This document shows, one piece after another, positions 33,531 through 42,774 of a stretch of 64,000 nt of DNA (position 1 is the first letter of the stretch; the number at the start of each line of letters is the position of its first letter). This stretch comes from 40CM-2-70-7 sp035505915. GTDB lineage: Bacteria; Gemmatimonadota; Gemmatimonadetes; Gemmatimonadales; GWC2-71-9. The notes under the pieces were generated by a model. That model ran no database searches, was not told the DNA's origin, and saw nothing but the letters and a program-made list of their open reading frames with translations. The DNA lies in the NCBI GenBank assembly GCA_035505915.1, contig DATJQI010000024.1, positions 50,462 to 114,461 of the forward strand, read 5' to 3'. The position numbers were made by a program, and so were the translations under genes.

Positions 33531-34031
33531 TCACTCCGAGGCGGGAAGGGTGGGGATCCAGCGGTGGACGCGGGCGCAATAGCTCCGATATTCGTCGCCG
33601 AACATCCGGCGGAGCGCGGGCTCCTCGTAGCCGATCACGAAGACGTTGACGGCCACGACGAAGCAGAGGGTGTAGGCCAGGAACGTGGTCGTCCGGACCA
33701 GACCGAGCTCTCCGAGGAGAATGAGAAGCACGCCGACGTACATCGGGTTTCGGACGTAGCGGTACAAGCCCTGCACCACCAGGCGCTTGGGGGGATCGAT
33801 CGGCGCCAGGGTGCCGCGCCCGGACCGCGCGAATTCCCAGACACATGTGAGCAAGATCCCCGCGCCAGCCGCGATTCCGGCGAGGGCCGCGCCTTGCGGG
33901 AGATTGGGAGTCGAGAGGTCGACCGCCGCGAGCCTGAACCAGCGCCACGGCGCATATCCGGTGATGAACCCGGGCAGAACGATGATGGCGATGATGCTGC
34001 GGATGAAGAGCCAGAACCCTGGGAAGCTCAC
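33531..34031 (-). CDS. Isoprenylcysteine methyltransferase family membrane protein
   Basis: 166 residues with four to five membrane helices. The family signature LVVQGLYRYVRNPMYVGVLL and the ending EEPALRRMFGDEYRSYCARV are both present. It is a distant paralogue of the protein at 30388-30936. The GTG at 34031 overlaps the lipoprotein gene stop (GTGA). Confidence 0.87.
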   Translation of the reverse strand: MSFPGFWLFIRSIIAIIVLPGFITGYAPWRWFRLAAVDLSTPNLPQGAALAGIAAGAGILLTCVWEFARSGRGTLAPIDPPKRLVVQGLYRYVRNPMYVGVLLILLGELGLVRTTTFLAYTLCFVVAVNVFVIGYEEPALRRMFGDEYRSYCARVHRWIPTLPASE

Positions 34032-34450
34032 GAGTCGACGGCGACCCGCCCTGGCACCGGCGGGGGAGGCTCCTTGGACGCATCCTGCGCGCCGCCCAGT
34101 TCACCCCGCGTGAACACGTAGGGGATTTCGGTGTGGCTCGTCGTCACCACCCCGGGTTCCATGGTATTGAAGCCGACCCGGATGGTGCCCAGCGACGGGT
34201 ATCCCGCGAAGTGATCCCGGACGTACCCCGCCACGTCCCGGGCGAACGCGCGGCGATCGGATTCGGGCAGGCCGGCGTATTTCGAGTTCGTGAAGAGGAC
34301 CGACATTACGTCGTTCGTGATGTTGACGTTGATGCCCGGGGTCTGGTACCGCTTCACCAGCCCTTGCTGGAGCGACATCAGCTGCCCCAGCTCGCGGCAT
34401 CCGCCCAGGGCGAGGGTCAGGAGGAGGGCGGCACGGGCGAGCGTGCGCAT
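34028..34450 (-). CDS. Lipoprotein of unknown function
   Basis: 140 residues from the ATG at 34450. The lipobox LALGGC puts the lipidated cysteine near residue 18. The mature protein is about 120 residues, polar, with no recognised domain, and ends in a Pro-rich stretch (EPPPPVPG). The next gene begins 4 bases before its end, so it is probably translated with the methyltransferase-like gene. Confidence 0.7.
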   Translation of the reverse strand: MRTLARAALLLTLALGGCRELGQLMSLQQGLVKRYQTPGINVNITNDVMSVLFTNSKYAGLPESDRRAFARDVAGYVRDHFAGYPSLGTIRVGFNTMEPGVVTTSHTEIPYVFTRGELGGAQDASKEPPPPVPGRVAVDS

Positions 34451-34452
34451 CG

Positions 34453-35007
34453 TTACGTGCCTTCCCGTGACTGAAGCCGGATGATGGTGCACCCCGACTT
34501 GACCGGCGTCGTCTCGAGGAGCTGGAGCTTCATCGGATTGCCGGCCTTGAAGAGGGGGTTCCCGACGCCGAGCACCACCGGCACGAGGCCCAGGCGGTAT
34601 TCGTCGATCAGGCCGCGGCGGGACAGGGAATCGCAGAGGTTGGCGCTGCCGAAGATCAGGATGTCCTTGCCGGCCTCTTGCTTCAGTCGCTGCACCTCTT
34701 CCTCGGCGCCACCGGCGACGAGCCGGGTGTTGCTCCAGTCGGCCCGCGGAAGGGTCCGGGAGAACACCACCTTCGAGATGGCGTTCATGAGCTCGGCCAC
34801 CGTGCCCGTGGCCTTGGTCCAGTACGCCGCCATTCCCTCATAAGTCGTTCGGCCGAAGAGGAGGCAATCGGCGGCCTTCAGCTGGTCGATCGAAATCCGT
34901 TCCAGCTCGTCGCCCCAGACCGTCTCGTGAAACGACAGGTCCCAGCTCTTCGCGCCCTCGAAGAAGCCGTCGAGGGTCACCAGGTTCCACATGATCACGC
35001 GCCGCAT
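34453..35007 (-). CDS. Dihydrofolate reductase family protein (RibD C-terminal-like)
   Basis: 184 residues. The N-terminal MWNLVTLDGFFEG, the LFGRTTYEGMAAYW segment, VFSRTL, and DILIFGSANLCDSL (nucleotide-binding region) match the DHFR-like/RibD-C domain that many soil bacteria carry as a stand-alone protein. It probably reduces an unknown substrate with NADPH. The ATG at 35007 gives a standard start. Confidence 0.87.
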   Translation of the reverse strand: MRRVIMWNLVTLDGFFEGAKSWDLSFHETVWGDELERISIDQLKAADCLLFGRTTYEGMAAYWTKATGTVAELMNAISKVVFSRTLPRADWSNTRLVAGGAEEEVQRLKQEAGKDILIFGSANLCDSLSRRGLIDEYRLGLVPVVLGVGNPLFKAGNPMKLQLLETTPVKSGCTIIRLQSREGT

Positions 35008-35032
35008 CGGCTCAAATCTCCCTTTCCCGGTG

Positions 35033-36541
35033 TCACCTCGCCACTACACCCCAGGCCGTCCCATAGTCGAATTCCTGGAGCTTCCAGAGTCCGAAGCGGC
35101 GCGCCAGAACGGATGGAGACGCCGACTCGCGGTAGTCGTCCTGGAACCCCACCAGCAGGGCGGGGCGCCGGTCGAAGACGCTCCGGAACCGAGCCACCGA
35201 ATCGGGAGCGAGCGTCTCGGGGAGCATCCGCGACGGGCGTCCGGTCAGGAAGTAGATCGCCGCCGGGTCGTTGGAGTAGATCTCGTAGCGGGCCCCGTAG
35301 GTTCTGAGCCACCGGGCGAAGTCGGTGCGCTGCCAGTCCACCCCTTCGTACCCGTAGCCGTCGGTCCGGAGCGTCCGAACCTGCCCGGCGTCCACCATCA
35401 CGGCCGCCGCGATCCACGCCGCCACGATGGCCCCCGCCGCCCGGCGGCCCCGCGCGGTCCATCCGGACCAGAGACTTCCAATCATCGTTCCCACGGCGGC
35501 GCCGCCGCAGATGTATAGAGGAGAGAGGATGCGGTCGTCGAACTCGATCTCCCCGCCCACGAAGGCCCGGGAGAACACGAGAATCCCCGCGTACACCCCC
35601 GAGAACAGGAGCAGGGCCAGGAGCCACGCTTCCCGTTTCTCGTTTCTCGTTTCACGAATCGTCCGGTCGACCAGCCACAAGACGGCGAGCATCGCCAGGA
35701 CCGCCAGCGGGATGAGCGAGGCCGGCAAGACCGGACTCGGCACCAGCCACGCACCGATCCGCCCGATCCCTTGCTCCACCGTGCCCGCCACCCCTCCGAA
35801 GGTCCCGACCGTCGCGAACGGGGTGCGGGCCTCCACCAGCCGCTCCCGCAGGAGCCAGCCTCCCTGGACCAGCACCGCCGGCATCCCGGCCAGCACCGCC
35901 CGCCGGACCCGCACGCGCCACTCCGCGCGCTGCGCGAAGGCCCACAGCACCGCCGTTCCCACCGCCGCGATCTCGGCGTAACGCACGATGTTGGCCAGCG
36001 CGGCGGTGAGCCCGTACGCCCACGACCGCTCGGGCTTCTGGGCCATCAGGCCGAGGGTGACGGCGAGCAGGGCGTAGGAGAGCGGCTCGGAGAGCACGAT
36101 CCAGTGCTGGGTGACGACGCCCGGCGCCAGGAGTGCGAGCGTCGCGGCGAGACCGGCGCCGAGCCAGCCGCCCGCCGCGAAGGCCGCGGACGCGAGCGCC
36201 CACGCCGTGACCATCGCCGCGACGACGATCACGAGGCGCGCGGCCTGCACCGGCGCCACGCCGAGCGCTACGGGAGCCGCGATGGCGACGGAATATCCGG
36301 GCGGAAAGGATCCGAGCGCGCTGGTCGAGTCCGCTTCCCACCAGTACGCGGTCGGCACGTCGAGCGACCCGTGGTGGACCAGCCACGCCGCGGCCCCGGT
36401 GTACGACATCGAGTCGGGCTCGAGGCCGGGCCCGGGGTACGCCGTGATCCACAGCGCGCCGACCCCGGCCGCGACGGCCAGCGTGAGCGGAAGGACGCGT
36501 CCGAGCGTCAGGTGGAGCGCGACCTGAAGGCGGGAGCCCAT
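35033..36541 (-). CDS. Multi-pass membrane protein, glycosyltransferase-like (GT-C fold suspected)
   Basis: 502 residues with about ten membrane helices and a soluble C-terminal domain of about 110 residues. The first loop has EPDSMSYTGAAAWL, the kind of acidic motif found in GT-C transferases that use lipid-linked donors. No closer family was recognised. The coding sequence contains a CACG(YTTCYCG)n heptamer array at 35625-35656, read here as RETRNEKREA, in a loop between helices. The ATG at 36541 is divergent from the M14 peptidase gene. Confidence 0.7.
   Translation of the reverse strand: MGSRLQVALHLTLGRVLPLTLAVAAGVGALWITAYPGPGLEPDSMSYTGAAAWLVHHGSLDVPTAYWWEADSTSALGSFPPGYSVAIAAPVALGVAPVQAARLVIVVAAMVTAWALASAAFAAGGWLGAGLAATLALLAPGVVTQHWIVLSEPLSYALLAVTLGLMAQKPERSWAYGLTAALANIVRYAEIAAVGTAVLWAFAQRAEWRVRVRRAVLAGMPAVLVQGGWLLRERLVEARTPFATVGTFGGVAGTVEQGIGRIGAWLVPSPVLPASLIPLAVLAMLAVLWLVDRTIRETRNEKREAWLLALLLFSGVYAGILVFSRAFVGGEIEFDDRILSPLYICGGAAVGTMIGSLWSGWTARGRRAAGAIVAAWIAAAVMVDAGQVRTLRTDGYGYEGVDWQRTDFARWLRTYGARYEIYSNDPAAIYFLTGRPSRMLPETLAPDSVARFRSVFDRRPALLVGFQDDYRESASPSVLARRFGLWKLQEFDYGTAWGVVAR
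35625..35656 (+). repeat. Heptamer array CACG(YTTCYCG)4 inside a coding sequence
   Basis: On the plus strand CACG is followed by CTTCCCG, TTTCTCG, TTTCTCG and TTTCACG, then AATCG. The array lies within the membrane protein gene on the other strand. It shares the CACG flank and 7-base unit with the arrays at 45043 and 45131, and the AATCG tail with the one at 36558. Confidence 0.7.
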
Positions 36542-36557
36542 GAGTGAGGATATCTTA

Positions 36558-36588
36558 ACGTTTCTTGTATCCCTTTTCCCGTTTCCCG
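36558..36588 (+). repeat. Heptamer array upstream of the M14 peptidase gene
   Basis: ACG is followed by TTTCTTG, TATCCCT, TTTCCCG and TTTCCCG, then GAATCG. It lies in the 55-base gap between divergent genes, ending 9 bases before the ATG of the M14 gene. It has the same unit and the same AATCG tail as the array at 35625. Confidence 0.65.
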
Positions 36589-36596
36589 GAATCGAC

Positions 36597-38240
36597 ATGA
36601 TTCGTGCCGCGCTGCTCTTCACGCTGTTTCCCGTCGTCGCGCTGGCCCAGGCGTATCCGCGGACCACCGCCGAGCGTACCAACTACACCCAGACCTCCAC
36701 CGCGGCGGACGTCGGCGTGTTCCTCGACTCGCTGCAGATGGCGGGCGCGCCGGTCGCCGTGGGGCAGATGGGCACCAGCACCCTCGGGAAGCCGATCTAC
36801 CTCGTGGTCGCCTCGGATCCTCCCGTCACGTCGGCGGCGGAAGCCGCGGCATCGGGGAAGCTCGTCGTCTACGTGCAGGCGAACATCCACGCCGGCGAGG
36901 TCGAGGGAAAGGAAGCGGTGCTGGCGCTCCTCCGGGAGCTGGCGGGGCCGCGGCACGACCTTCTGCGGGAGCTGGTGATCCTGGTGGCGCCGGACTACAA
37001 CCCCGACGGCAACGACGCGTTCGGTCCCCAGGCGGTGAACCGCTCGGAGCAGAACGGGCCCGAGCTCGTCGGCCAGCGCGCCGACGGGATGAACCTCGAT
37101 CTGAACCGCGACTACTTCAAAGCGGAAGCGCCCGAAACGCGGGCGTCGCTGGAGAAGGTGTACACGACGTGGGACCCCGCGGTGATGATGGATCTCCATA
37201 CCACGGACGGCACGCTGCACGGGTTCCTGCTCACCTACGCGCCTCCGCTCGATCCGTCGAGCCCGCCGGGGCCGTTCGCCTTCGCGCGCGATCAGATGCT
37301 GCCGGCGCTCCGGAAAACCCTCGCCGACAAGTACCACGAGCCCATCTTCGACTACGGCAACGTCGACGATCCCACCGCGCCCCGGAGCTGGGACACCTAC
37401 GCCCCGGTGGGGTGGTACGGCACCAACTATGCGGGGCTTCGGGGCCGCATCGGGATCCTGTCGGAGGCGTACAGTCACGCCGACTTCAAGACCCGGATCC
37501 AGGTGACCCACGATTTCGTGGTGGAGACGCTGGCGTACGCGGCGGCCCACGCCGACGACATCCGCCGCATCGAGCGCGACGCCGACCGGCAGACCACGCT
37601 GGAGGGGGCGGGGGCGGCGCCCCGTCCCGGCCTCGCGGTCGAGTACCGGCTCGCGGGCCGGGGCGTGGAGCCCATTCCCCTCGAGATCATGCAGCCCTCC
37701 GGCGATTCGTCCCGCGGCCGCTCCCGGCTGGTGGGCACCGGGCGCCTCAAGACCTGGAACCTGCCGGTGAACGACCGCTTCGCCGACTCGGTGACCCGCC
37801 CGCTGCCGGCCGGCTACTTTCTGCCGGCCGCCGCCCAGGGCGTGGTGCGGGTGCTGCGGCTGCACGGCATCGCGGTCACCCGGCTCGAAGGCGTGTGGAC
37901 GGATACGGTCGAGGTGCTCACCCGGAGCCAGTTCACGTGGGCGCCGCGGGAGTTCCAGGGACACCACTTCCTCTCCGTGACGGGCACGCTGTCCCGGGAA
38001 TCCCGCGCCATCCCCCCCGGTGCGTATTTCGTGTCCACGGCCCAGCCGCTCGGCCGGCTGGTGTTCGCGCTGCTCGAGCCGGAGGGCTGGGGACTCGCCC
38101 GTTGGGGGATGTTCGACCGGCTCCTCGGCGCGGAATTCGGGAGCTACTCCGGACTGGTGTACGGCTCGTCGGGAGTGGGGGAGTTTCCGGTGTGGCGGGC
38201 CGTCCGCGCCCCGCGGAGCCCGAGCCGCCTCGTGCCGTGA
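36597..38240 (+). CDS. M14 family zinc carboxypeptidase-like protein, exported
   Basis: 547 residues with a signal peptide (MIRAALLFTLFPVVALAQ). The zinc site is H98-A-G-E101 with the third ligand H201 in MDLHTTDG; the catalytic Glu is probably in GILSEAYSH. These define the M14 carboxypeptidase fold. The 250-residue C-terminal extension has no recognised domain. The ATG at 36597 lies just after the heptamer tract; an in-frame ATG at 36540 would translate the tract and is less likely. Confidence 0.88.
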   Translation: MIRAALLFTLFPVVALAQAYPRTTAERTNYTQTSTAADVGVFLDSLQMAGAPVAVGQMGTSTLGKPIYLVVASDPPVTSAAEAAASGKLVVYVQANIHAGEVEGKEAVLALLRELAGPRHDLLRELVILVAPDYNPDGNDAFGPQAVNRSEQNGPELVGQRADGMNLDLNRDYFKAEAPETRASLEKVYTTWDPAVMMDLHTTDGTLHGFLLTYAPPLDPSSPPGPFAFARDQMLPALRKTLADKYHEPIFDYGNVDDPTAPRSWDTYAPVGWYGTNYAGLRGRIGILSEAYSHADFKTRIQVTHDFVVETLAYAAAHADDIRRIERDADRQTTLEGAGAAPRPGLAVEYRLAGRGVEPIPLEIMQPSGDSSRGRSRLVGTGRLKTWNLPVNDRFADSVTRPLPAGYFLPAAAQGVVRVLRLHGIAVTRLEGVWTDTVEVLTRSQFTWAPREFQGHHFLSVTGTLSRESRAIPPGAYFVSTAQPLGRLVFALLEPEGWGLARWGMFDRLLGAEFGSYSGLVYGSSGVGEFPVWRAVRAPRSPSRLVP

Positions 38241-38307
38241 AACACGTTCAGCGACCCTCCCGGGCGCCTCGTATGTGAGGTGATTCGTAACCCTCGAGGA
38301 TCGGGTC

Positions 38308-41300
38308 GTGAACGTTCGGGCGGGCTGGTGGCTCTTGGCGGCGGGTCTGGCGGCGGCGATCCCCGGACGGGCCTCGGCGCAGGTCGGGACCACCACCGAC
38401 ATCATCACCGGAGTGGTGCTCGGCCCGGACTCGCAGCCGCTCGCGGGCGCCGTGGTGCAGGCTACGTCGGTCGAAACGCAGATCTCCCGCCAGCGGACCA
38501 CCGACGCGCGCGGCCGGTACACCATCGTATTCCCGGACGGCGGCGGCCAGTACCAGATGATGGTCCGCGCGGTCGGGATGGCGCCTCAGCGCTTCAACCT
38601 CGCCCGCCAGGCCGACGAAGATCGTCTGGTGGGGAACGTCACGATGGGGATGGCGCCGGTGGACATCGCGGGCATCACCGTCCGCGGGCGTCCGCCGAAC
38701 CGCACCACCGCGCCGTCTCCCGGGGAAATGGACCGGACCCTGAATCCCGAGCAGGTGGCCCGGCTCCCCATCGACGCGTCCGACCTGAACACCCTCGCCA
38801 CGCTGGTCCCCGGCGTGGTGGGCATCGGCGAGACCGACTCGACCAGCGCCCAGTTCTCCGTGGCGGGTCAGCGCCCCACCGCCAACGACATCACGCTGGA
38901 CGGGATGACGTTCGGATCGGGAACCGTTCCGCAGGACGCCATCCGCAGCACCCGGGTGGTCACCAGCACCTACGACATCGCGCGGGGCCAGTTCTCGGGC
39001 GGCATCGTCGCCTCCACGACGCGGAGCGGCACCAACGTGGCGCAGGGCTCGTTCACATACACGCTCCGCGACCGCGATCTCGCGTGGGGCGGGGTGACCA
39101 ACTCGCCCTTCAGCCAGGGGTACACGCAGAACCAGATCGGCGGCGGCTTCGGCGGCCCCATCATCCCCAACACGCTCTTCATCTTCGGCGCCCTGCAAGG
39201 CCGCTTCCGGGGCCAGGCCCTGCCGTCCCTGCTCTCCGCGGATCCCGCGACGCTTTCCCGTCTGGGCGTGAGCCCCGACTCGGTGGCCAAGTTCCTCCAG
39301 CTCGCGGGGGCCGCCGGGATCCCCGTCAACCTGCCGGGCATCCCCGACAACCGCGCCACCGACAACACCACGGGCCTGGTGCGCCTCGACTGGAACCTGT
39401 CCGACGTCCAGACGCTGATGGTGCGGTTCGACGGGCGCTGGAATTCACAGGACCCGACCCGCATCGGCGCGCTCTCCCTGCCGCCCACGGGCGGGACGCG
39501 CTACGAGGACGGCGGGGGCGTGATGGCCATGCTCACGTCGTACATCGGGGGGAACTTCATCAACGAGGTCCGCGGGTACGTCTCCATGGACCGCAACGAC
39601 CAGAACGGATTCCTGGCGCTTCCGGAAGGGCGGGTCCAGGTCGGGTCCGCGCTGTCGGATTCCGCGCTGGGCTTCGCGAACCTGGCGTTCGGCGGCAACC
39701 CCGGGTTCCCCCAGACCAATCTCACCCGGAGCCTCGAGACCAGCGACGAGTTTTCGTGGCTGCCGGGGAACGCCGTGCACCGGTTCAAGCTGGGCGTGTA
39801 CCTCAACGGCACCCAGCAGCAGGCGCTGCAGGTTCCCAACCAGCTCGGCACGTTTCTCTATCCCTCGCTGGGCGCGTTCGAAGCCAATCAGCCCGACGAG
39901 TACACGCGGAGTCTCGCGCCCCTGCAGCAGGCCGGGACCGCCTGGAACGGCGCCGTCTATCTGGGGGACACCTGGCGCACCGGTCCCGCGCTGCAGGTCG
40001 CCTACGGCGCCCGGCTCGAGACCGCGTCTTTCTCCGGGGCGCCGCCCGAGAACGCCTCCGTGGACTCCCTGTTCGGGGTCCGCACCGACCAGATCCCGTC
40101 CGAAATCCATTTCTCACCGCGCGTAGGGTTCACGTGGATGCCGGGGGCCGCGGACGGCTTTCCCGCGACCATCATCCGCGGCGGGTTCGGGGACTTCCGC
40201 TCCCTGACGCCCAATACCCTCTATTCCGCCGCGCTCGCGGCGCCGGGACTCTCCAACGCCGAGACCCAGCTCATTTGCATCGGTCCGGCGGTGCCGACCC
40301 CCGACTGGAACCAGTACGCGAGTGATCCCGGGAGCGTTCCCTCGGCGTGCACCGACACCGCCACCGCGGTCGAGATCAGCCCGAATCCCAACGTGACCGT
40401 GTTCGCCCCGAACTACACCGCCCCCCGCGCCTGGCGCGCGTCCTTCGGGATCCAGCACCGGATCCTCGGCGGCACCTACACCGTGTCGCTGGATGCCAAC
40501 TACGCCCGCGGGATGAGCCAGTTCGGCTTCCGGGACTTGAACCTCAACACCACGCCCCAGTTCACCCTGCCGCAGGAAGGGAACCGGCCGGTCTACGTGC
40601 CGGAGGACTCGGTGCAGACCGCCACCGGCGTGCTGAGCTCTCTGAACTCGCGGCTCCATCCTCAGTACGGGCAGGTCATCCAGATCGGCTCCGATCTCGA
40701 ATCGGACTCGAAGCAGGTCACGCTGGGGTTCGGGGGCTTCACGGCGCGGGGCGCCACCTTCCAGATCTCCTACACGTGGACCCGCGCCCTCGATCAATCG
40801 TCGTTCTCCTGCTGCGCGGCCACCCAGGGCTTCGCGGCGCCGACCACGGCGGGTGATCCCAACGTCCGGGAGTGGGCCACCAGCGACTTCGAGCGCCGTC
40901 ACGCGTTCCTGGGGACCGCGACGTATCCGGTGAGCGCCGCGCTCGAGGTGACCGCCATCGGGCGCCTGACGTCCGGCACTCCGTACACGCCGATGGTGGG
41001 GTCCGACATCAACGGCGACGGCGCGCGCAACGACCGGGCCTTCGTGTTCGATCCCGCCACCGCCGCGGACCCCGCGGTCGCGGCGGCGATGCGGACCCTG
41101 CTCGCGGGTAACCCGGACGCGAAGGCCTGTCTCTCGTCCCAGCTGGGCCAGGTCGCCGCCCGGAACTCCTGCACCGGTCCCTGGCAGACGTCGCTCGATT
41201 TCCAGGTGAACTACCGCCCCGACTGGTTCGGCCTCGACCGGCGGCTCACGCTGTCCCTCCTGACCGTCAACTTTCTCGGCGGGCTGGACGAGTGGCTGCA

Positions 41301-42000
41301 CGGCTCCAACAACCTGCACGGCTGGGGCTACGCGGCCGCTCCCGACAACGTCCTGCTCTACGTCCGGGGCTTCGATCCCGCGACCTCGAGCTTCATCTAT
41401 TCCGTCAACGGGCACTTCGGTTCGCGTCAGGGATCGAACGGCGGAGTCACGGTGCCCTTCCAGATCGGGTTCCAGGGGCACTTCACCATCGGCCCCGATC
41501 CGGTGCGCCAGCGTATCCGTACCGCGTTCGGCGGCCGGGGCAACGGCGGGGGCGGCGGCGGGTTCGGGGGCGGGGGCGGGGGCTTCGGCGGCGGTGCCGC
41601 CGGCGCGGGCGCGCCCGACTTCGCCTCGCGGCTCGCGCAGATCCTGCCGAATCCCATCCCGGTGATCCTGGGGTTCAAGGACTCCCTGGGATTCACCGCG
41701 GCGCAGGACAGCGCGCTCCAGGCGATCTCGGACTCGCTCGACCTCCAGAACCGTGCGGTCGGTGATTCGCTCCAGGCCGCCGTGAAGGCGGCCGGCGACC
41801 GGCCCGACCCCGGGATCCTGTTCGCCCGCCTCCGTCCCAAGCTGCAGACGGGACGCGACAACATTCGCAAGGCGCTCGACAAGGCGAAGGTCGTGCTCGG
41901 CCCCACGCTCTGGGCCAAACTGCCCGCGGCGTTGACTACGCCCGGCGGGGGTCGCCGCGGCGGCGGGGGAGGTGGCCGCGGACCCGGAGGGGATGACTGA
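38308..42000 (+). CDS. TonB-dependent receptor-like outer-membrane protein with helical C-terminal domain
   Basis: 1230 residues. After a signal peptide, residues about 30-110 are a carboxypeptidase-regulatory-like domain (GVVLGPDSQPLAGAVV). A TonB plug follows (about 130-230, with SAQFSVAGQRPTANDITLDGM), then a long beta-barrel to about residue 1070. The barrel is followed by a Gly-rich linker (about 1074-1103) and a charged helical segment (about 1104-1215, LGFTAAQDSALQAI) that resembles Spy/CpxP-like LTxxQ domains, then a second Gly-rich tail. It probably imports a ligand handled by the GMC locus downstream. The start is a GTG at 38308. Confidence 0.85.
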   Translation: MNVRAGWWLLAAGLAAAIPGRASAQVGTTTDIITGVVLGPDSQPLAGAVVQATSVETQISRQRTTDARGRYTIVFPDGGGQYQMMVRAVGMAPQRFNLARQADEDRLVGNVTMGMAPVDIAGITVRGRPPNRTTAPSPGEMDRTLNPEQVARLPIDASDLNTLATLVPGVVGIGETDSTSAQFSVAGQRPTANDITLDGMTFGSGTVPQDAIRSTRVVTSTYDIARGQFSGGIVASTTRSGTNVAQGSFTYTLRDRDLAWGGVTNSPFSQGYTQNQIGGGFGGPIIPNTLFIFGALQGRFRGQALPSLLSADPATLSRLGVSPDSVAKFLQLAGAAGIPVNLPGIPDNRATDNTTGLVRLDWNLSDVQTLMVRFDGRWNSQDPTRIGALSLPPTGGTRYEDGGGVMAMLTSYIGGNFINEVRGYVSMDRNDQNGFLALPEGRVQVGSALSDSALGFANLAFGGNPGFPQTNLTRSLETSDEFSWLPGNAVHRFKLGVYLNGTQQQALQVPNQLGTFLYPSLGAFEANQPDEYTRSLAPLQQAGTAWNGAVYLGDTWRTGPALQVAYGARLETASFSGAPPENASVDSLFGVRTDQIPSEIHFSPRVGFTWMPGAADGFPATIIRGGFGDFRSLTPNTLYSAALAAPGLSNAETQLICIGPAVPTPDWNQYASDPGSVPSACTDTATAVEISPNPNVTVFAPNYTAPRAWRASFGIQHRILGGTYTVSLDANYARGMSQFGFRDLNLNTTPQFTLPQEGNRPVYVPEDSVQTATGVLSSLNSRLHPQYGQVIQIGSDLESDSKQVTLGFGGFTARGATFQISYTWTRALDQSSFSCCAATQGFAAPTTAGDPNVREWATSDFERRHAFLGTATYPVSAALEVTAIGRLTSGTPYTPMVGSDINGDGARNDRAFVFDPATAADPAVAAAMRTLLAGNPDAKACLSSQLGQVAARNSCTGPWQTSLDFQVNYRPDWFGLDRRLTLSLLTVNFLGGLDEWLHGSNNLHGWGYAAAPDNVLLYVRGFDPATSSFIYSVNGHFGSRQGSNGGVTVPFQIGFQGHFTIGPDPVRQRIRTAFGGRGNGGGGGGFGGGGGGFGGGAAGAGAPDFASRLAQILPNPIPVILGFKDSLGFTAAQDSALQAISDSLDLQNRAVGDSLQAAVKAAGDRPDPGILFARLRPKLQTGRDNIRKALDKAKVVLGPTLWAKLPAALTTPGGGRRGGGGGGRGPGGDD

Positions 42001-42018
42001 TCCGGACTTGACCCGAGG

Positions 42019-42057
42019 GAGGTCGGGTGGTCATTTCGTGACGACCACTCCGACCTC
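42019..42057 (+). terminator. Strong hairpin after the TonB receptor gene
   Basis: Arms 42019-42032 and 42043-42057 (GAGGTCGG-GTGGTC against GACCACTCCGACCTC) pair over 14 positions with one bulged base and a 10-base loop. No T-run follows, so it may be an RNA stabiliser or attenuating stem that lowers expression of the next genes relative to the receptor, and not a true terminator. Confidence 0.5.
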
Positions 42058-42073
42058 TCCCGGGAGACGTACC

Positions 42074-42763
42074 ATGTTGAGACCCGCCGCCCTGTTCGCC
42101 GCCCTGTCCCTCGCCGCCGCTTCGCTCCACGCCCAGGACCTCGTCGCGCTCTGCAAGCAGATGTCTCACCCCCCCGTGGGTGCCTGGTCGTCGTACCGCA
42201 TGGTCGGAGGCCAGGACGACGGCGCCACCATGCGACTGTCCGTCGTCGGGACCGAAACGCACGGGGACACGGCGTACCTCTGGATCGAGTGGGCGCTGGC
42301 CGGGATGAACGGCCCGAACGGTCAGAAGATCTCCATGATGTCCAAGATGCTCGTGCCGGGCTTCGGGCCGGGGATGTCGTCGCCGCGGATGATGATCATG
42401 AAATTCGGCAATTCTCCCGCCATGTCGATGCCGGCGGACGGCCCCATGTCCAAAATGGGCAGCCAGGACAAGACCGGGATCGAGAAGTGCGGGCAGGGGA
42501 AGTCGCTCGGCTGGGAAAGCGTCACGGTTCCGGGCGGGACGTTTCGGGCCCTCCACGTGCAGGACGCCGATGGCACGGGCGACGTCTGGGTGATGCCCTC
42601 CATGGCGCTCGGCCTGATCAAGGTGGCGCCCGGGAACGAGCACGGGAGCACGTTGGTTTTGACCGATCACGGCACCGGCGCCAAGACCGCCATCACCGAA
42701 ACACCGGTCCCCTTCAATCCCGCGGTCCTGATGCAGATGATGGGCGGACGGACCAGCCACTAG
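42074..42763 (+). CDS. Exported protein of unknown function
   Basis: 229 residues with a signal peptide (cleavage near SLHAQ, residue 21). The mature part is Met-rich (KMLVPGFGPGMSSPRMMIM; PAMSMPADGPMSKMG) and has two cysteines. No domain was recognised. It lies between the TonB receptor and the GMC oxidoreductase genes, and a periplasmic accessory role in that locus is plausible from position only. The Met-rich segment could bind copper, but I have no direct support. Confidence 0.7.
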   Translation: MLRPAALFAALSLAAASLHAQDLVALCKQMSHPPVGAWSSYRMVGGQDDGATMRLSVVGTETHGDTAYLWIEWALAGMNGPNGQKISMMSKMLVPGFGPGMSSPRMMIMKFGNSPAMSMPADGPMSKMGSQDKTGIEKCGQGKSLGWESVTVPGGTFRALHVQDADGTGDVWVMPSMALGLIKVAPGNEHGSTLVLTDHGTGAKTAITETPVPFNPAVLMQMMGGRTSH

Positions 42764-42774
42764 GAGCCCGGCCA

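Noticed and set aside
41540..41610. Gly-codon repeat as a minisatellite
   Set aside because: The repeated GGC/GGG codons encode a plausible Gly-rich linker in frame and vary at third positions, so a protein-level explanation suffices.
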